From positions 1 to 64,000 of the forward strand of contig JACJZW010000011.1 in assembly GCA_020635355.1 (NCBI GenBank): a stretch of 64,000 bases of DNA. Reading direction: 5' to 3'. Below, piece by piece: positions 36,241 through 44,226 of this stretch. This DNA is from Flavobacteriales bacterium. Its GTDB lineage: Bacteria; Bacteroidota; Bacteroidia; NS11-12g; UBA9320. Under the pieces are notes generated by a model. That model saw nothing but the letters and a program-made list of their open reading frames with translations. It ran no database searches and was not told the origin of the DNA. How positions within the stretch are numbered: position 1 is the first letter of the stretch; the number at the start of each line of letters is the position of its first letter. The position numbers and the translations under genes are program-made.

Positions 36241-37023
36241 TTAACGTCCGCGGAACTCAGGAGTTCGCTTCTCGTTAAAAGCTTTTACACCTTCCTGATA
36301 ATCTTCCGATTTGCCGGCAACATCCTGACACATGGCTTCGTATTCCAGCATGGTATCCAAATCGGAATGAAACGATTTGTTTAACATGTTCTTCATCAGA
36401 GCAATGGCCTTGGTTGGCGCTTTTTCGTAGTAGGCAACGATCTCCGATGTGACGTTCTCCAATTCCTCCGGTTCTGCCACCCGATTCACTATGCCCCACT
36501 CCAATGCTTGTTGAGCCGTAATCTTGGACCCCATGGTAGACATTTCAAAGGCACGTGCCGATCCAACCAGTCGTGGCAGGAAATAACTTGATCCGGAATC
36601 CAGTACGAGTCCTACATTAATAAACACTTCAATAAAGGACGCTTTGGAAGACGCTACAACAAAATCACAAGCCAGGGCAAGAGAGCACCCTGCTCCGGCC
36701 GCCACGCCATTGATCATTCCAATGATGGGCTTTGGCATCGTACGCATGGCTTTGATGATGGGGTTATACCGCTTATCCAATGAATCCCTCAACGATCTGT
36801 TTTTTGCTCCAGCAATGGCCTTGAGATCCTGACCCGAGCAGAATGCTCGTCCTGCACCGGTGAGCACCACCACCCGAACCTGATCATCCCGATGTGCAGC
36901 CTTTAATGCCGATTGCATTTCATAACTCTGCTCATCGTTAAACGCATTGAAAACATCCGGCCGATTTAACGTAATGTAGGCCACGTTTCCTTTTACTTCA
37001 TAAAGAAGGCAAGTAAATTCCAT
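36241..37023 (-). CDS. Enoyl-CoA hydratase/isomerase family protein (PaaG-like)
   Basis: 260-aa crotonase fold enzyme. Oxyanion-hole segments CSGQDLK (~63-69) and GVAAGAGCSLALACDF (~108-123) are present. The region VGLVLDSGSSYFLPR carries an Asp in place of one catalytic Glu of classical hydratases, as in PaaG-type isomerases acting on ring-epoxide CoA esters. The C-terminal FNEKRTPEFRGR is typical. Its start overlaps the end of the upstream PAP2-like gene by 26 bp, so it is co-transcribed with rpoN. There are no other phenylacetate genes here, so the substrate is uncertain; general fatty-acid or amino-acid CoA metabolism is possible. Confidence 0.87.
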   Translation of the reverse strand: MEFTCLLYEVKGNVAYITLNRPDVFNAFNDEQSYEMQSALKAAHRDDQVRVVVLTGAGRAFCSGQDLKAIAGAKNRSLRDSLDKRYNPIIKAMRTMPKPIIGMINGVAAGAGCSLALACDFVVASSKASFIEVFINVGLVLDSGSSYFLPRLVGSARAFEMSTMGSKITAQQALEWGIVNRVAEPEELENVTSEIVAYYEKAPTKAIALMKNMLNKSFHSDLDTMLEYEAMCQDVAGKSEDYQEGVKAFNEKRTPEFRGR

Positions 37024-37639
37024 AATTAAAGTAGATCAGATAAACCAAGGAGTTGCAAATTAAACCAATAATATAACCGGCATATACTTCCCGATGCTGA
37101 TGCGCTCCTAAAACCAATCGGGACGTCATAACCAATGCCCCCAGCAGAACAGACACCAGGATGGGCACCGACATGTTGATGACAGCATTGCGGCCAATGA
37201 TAAAAAACAATACAGTTAGTCCCGCCCAGCCAAAACTGTGAAAACTAATACGAAAGGAACGGGTAGCGATCGCCAACACCAGGGCACTTATTCCCAATGC
37301 GATCACCATGGCCTGTAAAATGGGGGCAACGTATAAGGTTCGAAATGCGAATGCCATAAAAAGGTACACACCTGCCAGCACACCGGAAGCGCTAATACGC
37401 TCCTCTTTGGACATGTGCGACAATTCGTCTAACGTGTACTTCTTGAGCATCAGAGCCACACCTATCAGTGGAATCACCGTTAGTGAGAGGATGTAAGCGA
37501 ACACAAAGATCCATCGTGTTTCGGGAATCAGTTTGGCGGCCACCAAAAAGTGCCATTGGGTAACAGCCAGTACCCCATAAACCGGAAGAAAGACCGGATG
37601 CCCGAAAATGGATAAAAATTTGGCTAGTCGCTTGCTCAC
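36998..37639 (-). CDS. PAP2-like integral membrane protein
   Basis: 213 aa with about six hydrophobic segments. The C-terminal stretch SRLVLGAHQHREVYAGYIIG (~175-194) resembles the third phosphatase motif of PAP2 enzymes (SRxxxGxHxxxDVxxG) with Glu where Asp is usual. SFHSFGW is a poor match to the PSGH motif. Hence it is a PAP2-superfamily relative whose lipid-phosphatase activity is doubtful. It overlaps rpoN by 4 bp and the crotonase gene by 26 bp, so translation of the three is coupled. Confidence 0.7.
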   Translation of the reverse strand: MSKRLAKFLSIFGHPVFLPVYGVLAVTQWHFLVAAKLIPETRWIFVFAYILSLTVIPLIGVALMLKKYTLDELSHMSKEERISASGVLAGVYLFMAFAFRTLYVAPILQAMVIALGISALVLAIATRSFRISFHSFGWAGLTVLFFIIGRNAVINMSVPILVSVLLGALVMTSRLVLGAHQHREVYAGYIIGLICNSLVYLIYFNYGIYLPSL

Positions 37640-39123
37640 TGAAGCTCCTTTCGAAGTCGGGCAACGGGAATTTGCATTTGCTCCCGATATTTAGCCACCG
37701 TACGACGGGCAATGTTGTACCCTTTTTCCTTGAGGATGTCCATCAGTTTACCATCGGTTAACGGTTTTCGTTTGTCTTCTCCGTCAATGGCATCACTCAA
37801 GATCTTTTTCACTTCCTTATTGGAAACCTCTTCCCCACTTTCGGTCACAATCCCTTCGGAGAAGAAGTGCTTCAAACGGAAGATCCCAAAATCCGTTTCC
37901 ACATATTTACTGCTGGCCACCCTGGATATGGTTGAAACGTCCATGTGAATGCGGTCCGCAATATCTTTCAGAATCATCGGACGTAAGGTGGTCTCATCGC
38001 CGGAAAGGAAGTATTCCTTCTGAAAATTAACGATGGCCTGCATGGTCATTAACAGCGTATTCTGACGTTGCTTAACAGAGTCAACGAACCACTTCGCGCT
38101 GTCCAGCTTCTGCTTGATGAACTGAACCGCATCCTTAACACTTTTATCTGGATTCTTGGCCTGCTCGTATCCTTTGAGTGTTTCGCGGTAGCTGGGAGAC
38201 ACCCGCAACTCGGGTGTATTTCGGTTATTAAGACTCACCTCCAGCTCTCCATATACCTCCTTCACCACGAAGTCGGGGATAATGTAATCCGTCTTCACAT
38301 TGTCGTTTGCGCTTCCCGCTGGTTTAGGGTTGAGCTTGGCGATAAAGGTGATGGCTTCTTTGAGGTATTGCTCGTTTACATCGAGCTTTTTGATGAGTCG
38401 GGCATAGTGTTTCTTCGAAAAATCTTCCATGTATTTTTCGATGATCAACTCGGCCAGCTTGGTAATGGGCGTATTCTTCGTTTTGGCTTTACGCCGAATT
38501 TGAAGCAACAGGCACTCCTGCAAGGACCGGGCGCCAACACCGGGAGGATCGAGTTGATGAATCTTTTTCAGGACGGACTCCAATTCCTCTTCTGATGTTC
38601 GCACGTTACTGGAGAAGAGCAAGTCGTTTACAATGGATCTCAACGGTCGTCTGAGGTACCCATCATCGTCAAGGGTACCGATGATCTGATCGGCAATAAT
38701 TTCTTCCTGATCAGAATTTAGGGCCGAGGCCAACTGGTCCTTTAAATTTTCGCGGAAGGAAACGGTGGAGTTGATTGGGATAAACTCCTTTTCCTCGTCT
38801 GACCCGCTGTATTGGTCATTCAGGCGGATACCGCCATCATCATCGCCCAGGTAATCCGATACATCGAGATCGGAATCAAAGGCATCGTCGTTTTTATCGT
38901 AGGAGTCGTAATCGTCTCCGCCATCATCATAGTCAAAAGAATCATCCGAATCGTTGCTCAGATCTCCTTCATCCTTTCCACTCTCGAGTGCAGGATTTTC
39001 CATCAGCTCCTCCTCCACTTTTTCCTCAAAATTGAGGGTTGTCAATTCCAACAATTTGATGAATTGAATCTGCTGTGGTGAGAGCTTTTGAAGTAGTTTT
39101 TGATTTAGCGATTGCTTCAGCAT
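37636..39123 (-). CDS. rpoN: RNA polymerase sigma-54 factor
   Basis: 495 aa. N-terminal region I (MLKQSLNQKLLQKLSPQQIQFIKLLELTTLNFEEKVEEELMENPALE) is the activator-responsive segment. It is followed by an acidic D/S-rich linker (~50-110), the core-binding domain (QIIGTLDDDGYL, LDPPGVGARSLQECLLLQ), a helix-turn-helix (LKDIADRIHMDVSTISRV) and the RpoN box ARRTVAKYRE (472-481), which reads the -24 element. It directs transcription from enhancer-dependent promoters. It is divergent from asnS across 70 bp and heads a three-gene overlapping operon. Confidence 0.97.
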   Translation of the reverse strand: MLKQSLNQKLLQKLSPQQIQFIKLLELTTLNFEEKVEEELMENPALESGKDEGDLSNDSDDSFDYDDGGDDYDSYDKNDDAFDSDLDVSDYLGDDDGGIRLNDQYSGSDEEKEFIPINSTVSFRENLKDQLASALNSDQEEIIADQIIGTLDDDGYLRRPLRSIVNDLLFSSNVRTSEEELESVLKKIHQLDPPGVGARSLQECLLLQIRRKAKTKNTPITKLAELIIEKYMEDFSKKHYARLIKKLDVNEQYLKEAITFIAKLNPKPAGSANDNVKTDYIIPDFVVKEVYGELEVSLNNRNTPELRVSPSYRETLKGYEQAKNPDKSVKDAVQFIKQKLDSAKWFVDSVKQRQNTLLMTMQAIVNFQKEYFLSGDETTLRPMILKDIADRIHMDVSTISRVASSKYVETDFGIFRLKHFFSEGIVTESGEEVSNKEVKKILSDAIDGEDKRKPLTDGKLMDILKEKGYNIARRTVAKYREQMQIPVARLRKELQ

Positions 39124-39154
39124 ATTAATCCCGCTATGTGTGTGCTGTTACGCT

Positions 39155-39162
39155 TATTTTTG
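39155..39162 (+). promoter_or_regulatory. Candidate -7 box (TAnnTTTG) of asnS
   Basis: TATTTTTG, perfect match to TAnnTTTG, ends 32 bp before the asnS ATG in the short divergent region with rpoN. No convincing TTG at -33. Confidence 0.45.
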
Positions 39163-39194
39163 CCCAAAATTAGAGAATAGTATTGATTTCGAAG

Positions 39195-40712
39195 ATGGCC
39201 GCAATTCAGGACTTATCGACACATGTAGGCAAAGAAGTAGAACTCAAAGGTTGGGTTCATAACAAGCGTGAAAGTAAGACGCTTGTCTTTGTGATTTTAC
39301 GCGACGGGACAGGCTTTTGTCAGTGCATTATCGACCTTAATAATGTGGGCGAGGAAAATTTCAATGTGGCCACCAGCCTGGGTTTGGAGAGCAGTATTGT
39401 TGTACGTGGTAAGGTGGTAGCGGATGAGCGTCAGGTGGGCGGTTACGAAATTCACGTAACATCCTTTGACGTGATTCAAAACTGCGCAGATTATCCCATC
39501 GCCAAGAAAGAGCACGGGGTAGATTTCCTGATGGATCAGCGTCATCTTTGGTTGCGAAGCAAGCGTCAATGGGCCATTATGCGGGTTCGGAACGCGGTGA
39601 TTTACGCCATACACAATTTCTTTCAACGGGAAGGATTTGTCCAAATGGATGCACCTGTTTTTACCGGGAATGCCTGTGAAGGAACAACCGATCTGTTTGA
39701 AACTGATTTCTACGGTCAGCCGGCCTATCTCACCCAATCGGGTCAGCTATACGGCGAGGCGATGGCCATGGCCATGGGTAAGATCTACACCTTTGGGCCA
39801 ACCTTCCGAGCAGAGAAGTCCAAAACGCGCAGGCACCTGTCGGAATTCTGGATGATTGAACCGGAGATGGCTTTTTACGACATCTTCGACAACATGGATC
39901 TGATTGAAAAATTCCTTCGATCCGTTGTGGCGGAAGTGATGGAAAAATGTCCGGAAGAGCTGGAAATTCTTGAGCGGGATACCACTGCGTTGAAAAAAAC
40001 TGCGGAGCCCTTTATTCGACTCACCTACGACGATGCCGTAGCGATTATTCGAGGAGAAAAAGAGGTGAATGGCAAACGCACCATTGACGTACTGGAGGAT
40101 GATCTTGCTCAAACCAAAGCTCAGATTGCCGAGCTTAAGTCGGATATTGAACAGCGTGAATCAGCTATTGCAGCCGGTGGCATGAAAAAAGGACAGGTAA
40201 ACTTCAATCTGAACGCCATCGATAAAAATAAAAACACCATCAAACAGTTGGAGGAAGACGAGCGCAACATTCCACAGTGGCTGGACTCTGCCCGCAACTT
40301 CACGTATGGTAACGACTTTGGCGGATCTGACGAAACGGTGCTCACTCGCATGTTTGACGTTCCGGTTATGGTGTACGATTGGCCACATCAGGTGAAAGCA
40401 TTTTATCTGAAGCGCAACCCGGATAACCTAAATCTGGCACGAGGCGTTGACCTTCTTGCTCCGGAAGGATATGGTGAGATTGTTGGCGGTGGAGAGCGGG
40501 AAACCAACGAGCAATTGTTGATCGAAAAGATCCATGAGCACGAACTGCCCATGGAGGCCTTTGATTGGTATCTCGACCTACGACGATTTGGTTCTGTACC
40601 ACATGCCGGTTTCGGGTTGGGGTTGGAGCGATTAATTGCCTGGATTTGTAAACTTCCTCACGTTCGGGAAACCATTCCGTTCCCGCGTATGTACGGCCGA
40701 CTCAAACCGTAA
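39195..40712 (+). CDS. asnS: Asparagine--tRNA ligase
   Basis: 505 aa from the ATG of MAAIQDLSTHVGKEV; an in-frame TTG 12 bp upstream is not needed. It has an N-terminal OB-fold anticodon-binding domain (ELKGWVHNKRESKTLVFVILRDGTGFCQCI). The class II core has motif 2 (TFGPTFRAEKSKTRRHLSEFWMIEPEMAF) and motif 3 (GFGLGLERLIAW), ending RETIPFPRMYGRLKP. About 60-70 residues of charged coiled coil (RTIDVLEDDLAQTKAQIAEL...KNTIKQLEEDERN) are inserted between motifs 2 and 3, making it longer than the usual ~465 aa. It charges tRNA-Asn. Its TAA stop shares one base with the next ATG. Confidence 0.97.
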   Translation: MAAIQDLSTHVGKEVELKGWVHNKRESKTLVFVILRDGTGFCQCIIDLNNVGEENFNVATSLGLESSIVVRGKVVADERQVGGYEIHVTSFDVIQNCADYPIAKKEHGVDFLMDQRHLWLRSKRQWAIMRVRNAVIYAIHNFFQREGFVQMDAPVFTGNACEGTTDLFETDFYGQPAYLTQSGQLYGEAMAMAMGKIYTFGPTFRAEKSKTRRHLSEFWMIEPEMAFYDIFDNMDLIEKFLRSVVAEVMEKCPEELEILERDTTALKKTAEPFIRLTYDDAVAIIRGEKEVNGKRTIDVLEDDLAQTKAQIAELKSDIEQRESAIAAGGMKKGQVNFNLNAIDKNKNTIKQLEEDERNIPQWLDSARNFTYGNDFGGSDETVLTRMFDVPVMVYDWPHQVKAFYLKRNPDNLNLARGVDLLAPEGYGEIVGGGERETNEQLLIEKIHEHELPMEAFDWYLDLRRFGSVPHAGFGLGLERLIAWICKLPHVRETIPFPRMYGRLKP

Positions 40713-41503
40713 TGTTCTCCGAGTTTCTTAAGCAGCCCAAAACCCTGTTTGATCGAATGACGGCAGATGCGGTTCGGATGGGCCAGCATCGTCCGTTTAT
40801 TCACGCCTTGGTGGAATTGGACATTACAGAGCTCCGAAAAGGTCTGCGTATTGAACGGAGAGAAGGCATTCGTCAAACGTCACTCACTGCTGTGATTGTC
40901 TCAGCGTTGTCCAGAGCCATCGGCCAAAAGCCGGAAATACAGCGGATGCGGGATGTATTTGGTCGATTTCGGGTTCCCACACAGGTGGATGTGTTCTTCC
41001 CGTTGGAATATGAGGATGATGGCGAATTTCATTTGGTGCCGCTCATCATTCGGAATGCCCATGAGATCAAGCCGCATACGATTGATCGAAAGCTACGGGA
41101 TGTGGCTGAGAATGGCCCAAAACCCTCCTCATCAGCCCAACGATTCTTCTTGCACCTCCCGTGGTTTATCAAGAAGTGGTTCTATAAAATCTGGTTGGGT
41201 ATTCCACGAATTCGGAAGGCTTACTTCGGTACCGTGTACGTTTCTTCGATCATCAATTACTCTGCCGATCGCCGAACCTGGGGTGTTCCCATCCCATTGC
41301 ACAGTATGGGCATATTCATTGGAACGACCAGTAAACGAACCGTTACTTGCACCTCGGGAGTGGAAAGTCGGGATATGATCCAAATTACGGTGAGTGTAGA
41401 TCACCGGGTTCAAAATGGCGGGGATATGGGCCGATTTGTTCATCGGTTAAAACACCTTTTGGAAGTTCAGATTCCATCCGAATTCAATGTAAATAATGGC
41501 TGA
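40712..41503 (+). CDS. Free-standing 2-oxoacid dehydrogenase E2-like acyltransferase domain
   Basis: 263 aa with only the catalytic (CAT-like) domain of dihydrolipoamide acyltransferases; there is no lipoyl or E1/E3-binding domain. Landmarks: RPFIHALVELDITELRK at the start, SLTAVIVSALSRAIGQKPEIQ, VSSIINYSADRRTWGVPIPLHSMGIFIGTTSKR, and VSVDHRVQNGG (His231). In active E2 enzymes the motif is H-R-x-x-D-G; here the Asp is Asn235, so either the reaction differs or catalysis is weak. Inserted aromatic/basic stretch LHLPWFIKKWFYKIWLGIPRIRKAYFG (~145-171) suggests membrane proximity. It overlaps asnS by 1 bp and the P450 gene by 8 bp: a tight operon implying a joint function with the P450. Confidence 0.82.
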   Translation: MFSEFLKQPKTLFDRMTADAVRMGQHRPFIHALVELDITELRKGLRIERREGIRQTSLTAVIVSALSRAIGQKPEIQRMRDVFGRFRVPTQVDVFFPLEYEDDGEFHLVPLIIRNAHEIKPHTIDRKLRDVAENGPKPSSSAQRFFLHLPWFIKKWFYKIWLGIPRIRKAYFGTVYVSSIINYSADRRTWGVPIPLHSMGIFIGTTSKRTVTCTSGVESRDMIQITVSVDHRVQNGGDMGRFVHRLKHLLEVQIPSEFNVNNG

Positions 41504-42761
41504 AACGCCGCACATCCGGGGTTTCAAATTAATCGAACGAATTCCGTTTTTGATTGGGAACACGCTTCCTGAGTTACATCGTTTGGCCCTAAAGCACGAT
41601 GGTTACTATGTGTTTGATGGCGGCCCCCATCAGCAGTTACATGTTATTTCAAAACCGGATTGGGTAAAATTTATACTCAAGGATGCTGCTTCAAACTTCC
41701 AGCGAGGACCGGTCATCAACGCACTGAAACCTTTATTGGGTGATGGTATTTTCATTACAGATCAATCGCCTTGGAAGTCCAGGCACGATGCGTTAAAACC
41801 GGCGTTGAAGGAAGACGCCTTCGAACCCTATCTCAACATAGCTCGGGAAGAGATGGAGAGGTTAATGGATCAATGGATTTCTTCCCAAACGGTTCCAAAT
41901 GTTGAGCGTGATATCGAACGATGCCTTTTGAAAATCCTCGTACGAGGTGTGTTTGGCTATACCGGAGAAGTCCATTGGGACGAGATCATTCTCAGGCACA
42001 AGGCCATTCTCAATGCTGCGGGAATTGCCCGGCAGAAAATCGATTATTATGTTCGGAAGGTGGTTGGTAAAAAACGACTTCCACGAAATGTGGAACGGTA
42101 CCAGGACGACCTTCAATATCTGGAATTATTTGCCAACGAAATCTTAGCGCATTCATCCACCCAATCTTCCGTGTTCTATCGGTACATCGGGGACCAGTCG
42201 GCTGAATTTCAGCGAGACATGGTTCTCAACATCCTTTTTGCCGGATACGACACCACCGCATCGGCGCTATCCATGACCATCCATCAATTGGGTGCTCACC
42301 CGGAATGGCAGGAAGCCTGCCGGAAAGATCAGATACGGATTGAACACGTCATTCAGGAATCGATGCGATTGTACCCGCCGGTTTGGGCGTTGTTCCGGCA
42401 GAATGAGGAAGAAGTGCGTTATGAGGATGAGGTTCTTTTGGCCAACACGTACGTCATGATTGATGTGTACAGTTTGCATCGACAACCCGAGCAATGGGAA
42501 GAACCGTTAACCTTCAACCCTAACCGATTTTCGAAGACTGGAACCAAAGGAATGGCATTTACCTATCTGCCTTTTGGCCAGGGTCAGCGCATGTGCATCG
42601 GAAAACCGTTGGCCATGCGTGAGTTGACCGAACTCGTCAAGACACTGACCGCCTGCATGTCATGGACCTTAAACGGTGACCGACATCCTTCTCTCCGAAC
42701 CGACATCATTCTCAAAACCAAAAAAGGCTTTAGTCTTTCCGTTCGTAAACTCCGTAGGTGA
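41496..42761 (+). CDS. Cytochrome P450
   Basis: 421-aa soluble bacterial P450. I-helix oxygen-activation motif AGYDTT (249-254), K-helix E288-S-M-R291, and haem loop F360-GQGQRMC367-IG with the Cys thiolate ligand are all intact. It needs external electron donors; no ferredoxin or reductase gene is adjacent. It is translationally coupled to an E2-like acyltransferase (8-bp overlap). The final nine codons (SLSVRKLRR) and stop lie in a 41-bp sequence that recurs 1 kb downstream, where it encodes the folA 3' end on the other strand. Substrate unknown. Confidence 0.95.
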   Translation: MAETPHIRGFKLIERIPFLIGNTLPELHRLALKHDGYYVFDGGPHQQLHVISKPDWVKFILKDAASNFQRGPVINALKPLLGDGIFITDQSPWKSRHDALKPALKEDAFEPYLNIAREEMERLMDQWISSQTVPNVERDIERCLLKILVRGVFGYTGEVHWDEIILRHKAILNAAGIARQKIDYYVRKVVGKKRLPRNVERYQDDLQYLELFANEILAHSSTQSSVFYRYIGDQSAEFQRDMVLNILFAGYDTTASALSMTIHQLGAHPEWQEACRKDQIRIEHVIQESMRLYPPVWALFRQNEEEVRYEDEVLLANTYVMIDVYSLHRQPEQWEEPLTFNPNRFSKTGTKGMAFTYLPFGQGQRMCIGKPLAMRELTELVKTLTACMSWTLNGDRHPSLRTDIILKTKKGFSLSVRKLRR

Positions 42762-42771
42762 AGGCGTGTTG
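42731..42771 (+). repeat. 41-bp direct repeat, left copy (P450 3' end)
   Basis: Matches 43730-43770 at 39 of 41 positions. On the plus strand it ends the P450 gene (SLSVRKLRR, TGA). On the minus strand it encodes QHAFTYGVYERKD and TAA, a vestigial copy of the dihydrofolate reductase C-terminus. It marks the left edge of the REP-transposase element. Confidence 0.9.
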
Positions 42772-42777
42772 CACTAT

Positions 42778-42815
42778 CCGTAGTCTGAAGTATGGCGCGA
42801 GCGGAGGGACTGCGG
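42778..42815 (+). repeat. REP element R1
   Basis: Imperfect palindrome beginning CCGTAGTC and ending GACTGCGG around a ~22-nt middle. It is in the first of two tandem 70-bp units (42774-42843, 42844-42913). This unit also contains a copy of the transposase 3' end (LRVEYL then TAA on the minus strand). Confidence 0.8.
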
Positions 42816-42847
42816 ATTTAACTTACAAATATTCAACTCGCAACTAT

Positions 42848-42885
42848 CCGCAGTCTGGAGAATGGCATGAGCGGAGGGACTGCGG
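42848..42885 (+). repeat. REP element R2
   Basis: CCGCAGTC / GACTGCGG, 8-bp perfect arms around 22 nt. Second tandem 70-bp unit, ~86% identical to the first by eye; the true transposase stop (TGA) lies just beyond it. Confidence 0.85.
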
Positions 42886-42892
42886 ATTTAAC

Positions 42893-43441
42893 TCACAAAT
42901 ATTCAACTCGCAATAGTCCAATCTCACCAGCATAAGACCTCGCACTGCTATACAAATAATCCTCCGGTCTATCTACCACTTTCGCCACCACTGGATTGTT
43001 ATGTACATAGGCTAGACGTTGATCCTTCATTTCGTTGGTAGATAGTTCCACTGGATGATTCCCATGTCTCCAAAACTGATAACATTCGTTTTTAGAATTT
43101 TTTCTGCCCGCATTTTGAAACATGGAAAGCAGCCAATTTCTCCTACTTTCATGTTGATCCTTTTCGATAAGATAAATAATCCGTTTAGCCGTATACTTCT
43201 TATAATCGCGAACAACATCGCTTAAGGAGCTATCGCTTACGGCTATTATGAGATGCATATGATTGCTCATGATAACCCATCCATAAATTATCAAGCCTTT
43301 CTCTCGTTGGCAATAATTAAGGCTTTCAACCAATATGTCCTTGTAGGCACTTCGGGTAAAAACATCAACCCATTCAATCACCGTAAATGTTACGAAATGA
43401 ATGGCCTTTTGATTTCGAATTTGATATCCATTTCGAGCCAT
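42893..43441 (-). CDS. REP-associated tyrosine transposase (RAYT, Y1/HUH family)
   Basis: 182 aa, full length for the family. HUH metal motif H61-M-H63 in IMSNHMHLII. The catalytic Tyr is probably in the helix RDYKKYTAKRI (~79-88). The C-terminal conserved block FWRHGNHPVELSTNEM...LAYVHNNPVVAKVVDRPEDYLYSSARSY is the usual RAYT signature. Single-strand transposases of this group act on REP palindromes, and four such palindromes flank the gene. Composition looks more AT-rich than the neighbours. The last six codons lie in the 70-bp tandem unit, so the 3' end of the gene has been duplicated together with the REP. Confidence 0.92.
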   Translation of the reverse strand: MARNGYQIRNQKAIHFVTFTVIEWVDVFTRSAYKDILVESLNYCQREKGLIIYGWVIMSNHMHLIIAVSDSSLSDVVRDYKKYTAKRIIYLIEKDQHESRRNWLLSMFQNAGRKNSKNECYQFWRHGNHPVELSTNEMKDQRLAYVHNNPVVAKVVDRPEDYLYSSARSYAGEIGLLRVEYL

Positions 43442-43579
43442 TCAGGAAAGCTATGATTCCAATCTAAGGAGCACTTAATTTTTCTCACGGATCGTAGGAA
43501 TAAATTTTTCAAACGAACAATGTTTGTCTACCTATTCAAATTAGTCGCAGATCTTGAATCATCTTTTGATCACCATTGT

Positions 43580-43619
43580 CCGCAGTCACCGCGCTACCTG
43601 CCCTGGCCCCAGACTGCAG
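43580..43619 (-). repeat. REP element R3 (inverted relative to R1/R2)
   Basis: On the minus strand CTGCAGTC...GACTGCGG, alignable with R1 and R2. It is on the 5' side of the transposase gene. Confidence 0.75.
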
Positions 43620-43662
43620 ACAGTATCATTTAATATCACATTAATCTTCCAGCATGAGCAAT

Positions 43663-43700
43663 CCGCAGTCGCCGCTCGCTACCCAATTCTCAGACCCCGG
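43663..43700 (-). repeat. REP element R4 (inverted relative to R1/R2)
   Basis: On the minus strand ACTATCCGGGGTCTGAGAAT... then GCGACTGCGGATTG, closely matching R2 including the ACTATCCG lead-in. It marks the right side of the element. Confidence 0.75.
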
Positions 43701-43728
43701 ATAGTAATTAATACTAATTATAATGGTA

Positions 43729-44226
43729 CTAGTCTTTCCGTTCGTAAACTCGGTACGTGAAGGCGTGTTGGTTGACGTCACTTTGTTCGAACGATTCCTC
43801 CTCAATCTGCTCCCATTGACTGAAATCAACGGTGGGGAACCAAGTGTCGGCATCCTGAACGGCGGTGTGAACATGGGATAGATGCAATCTGTTGGCATCA
43901 TTTAAGGACTGACGGTATATTTCACCTCCGCCAATCACAAAAACCTCATCTTCCCCGATTTCCAGAAAATGATCAAAGGCCTGGTTGAGGCTGTTAAACA
44001 CCAACACGTTTTCCGGTTGGTAATGGGACTTGCGGGTAATCACAACGTTGGTTCTGCCCGGGAGTGCCTTGCCGATGGATTCAAAGCTTTTTCGACCCAT
44101 AATGATGGGATGTCCCAAGGTTGTTCGCTTAAAGAGTTTCAAATCGTCCCGAATGTGCCAGAGCAATTGATTGTCTTTGCCAATAGCACCATTTTCTGCC
44201 ACCGCCGCTATAATCGAAATCCGCAT
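43729..44226 (-). CDS. folA: Dihydrofolate reductase
   Basis: 165 aa from the ATG of MRISIIAAVAENGAIG; an in-frame start 69 bp upstream adds residues unlike the family. Hallmarks: ENGAIGKDNQLLWHIRDDLKLFK with W23 and the catalytic Asp27, IIMGRKSFESIGKALPGRTNVVITR (NADPH site) and FVIGGGEIYRQ. It makes tetrahydrofolate for thymidylate and purine synthesis. The C-terminal HAFTYRVYERKD is encoded in the right copy of the 41-bp direct repeat, so the gene end survived the neighbouring REPtron insertion. It is divergent from the esterase gene across 101 bp. Confidence 0.96.
   Translation of the reverse strand: MRISIIAAVAENGAIGKDNQLLWHIRDDLKLFKRTTLGHPIIMGRKSFESIGKALPGRTNVVITRKSHYQPENVLVFNSLNQAFDHFLEIGEDEVFVIGGGEIYRQSLNDANRLHLSHVHTAVQDADTWFPTVDFSQWEQIEEESFEQSDVNQHAFTYRVYERKD
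43730..43770 (-). repeat. 41-bp direct repeat, right copy (folA 3' end)
   Basis: Forms the 3' end of folA on the minus strand. On the plus strand it reads SLSVRKLGT then TGA, a relic of the P450 C-terminus. It differs from 42731-42771 at two positions. Confidence 0.9.

Larger units (their letters stand above)
42772..43729 (-). mobile_element. REPtron: REP-associated transposase with four flanking REP hairpins
   Basis: About 958 bp lying between the two copies of the 41-bp direct repeat. It contains a RAYT gene (minus), two REPs on its 3' side and two on its 5' side in opposite orientation. The element begins CACTATCCG and its right-hand REP ends CCGGATAGT, so the outer REP edges are inverted (ACTATCCG / CGGATAGT). 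It sits between the convergent P450 and folA genes. It should use the host RAYT HUH chemistry for REP excision or spread; whether it is active is unknown. Confidence 0.8.

Noticed and set aside
42774..42913. 70-bp tandem repeats considered as a CRISPR or minisatellite
   Set aside because: Only two units, no spacer structure, and each unit contains a REP hairpin and the transposase 3' end.
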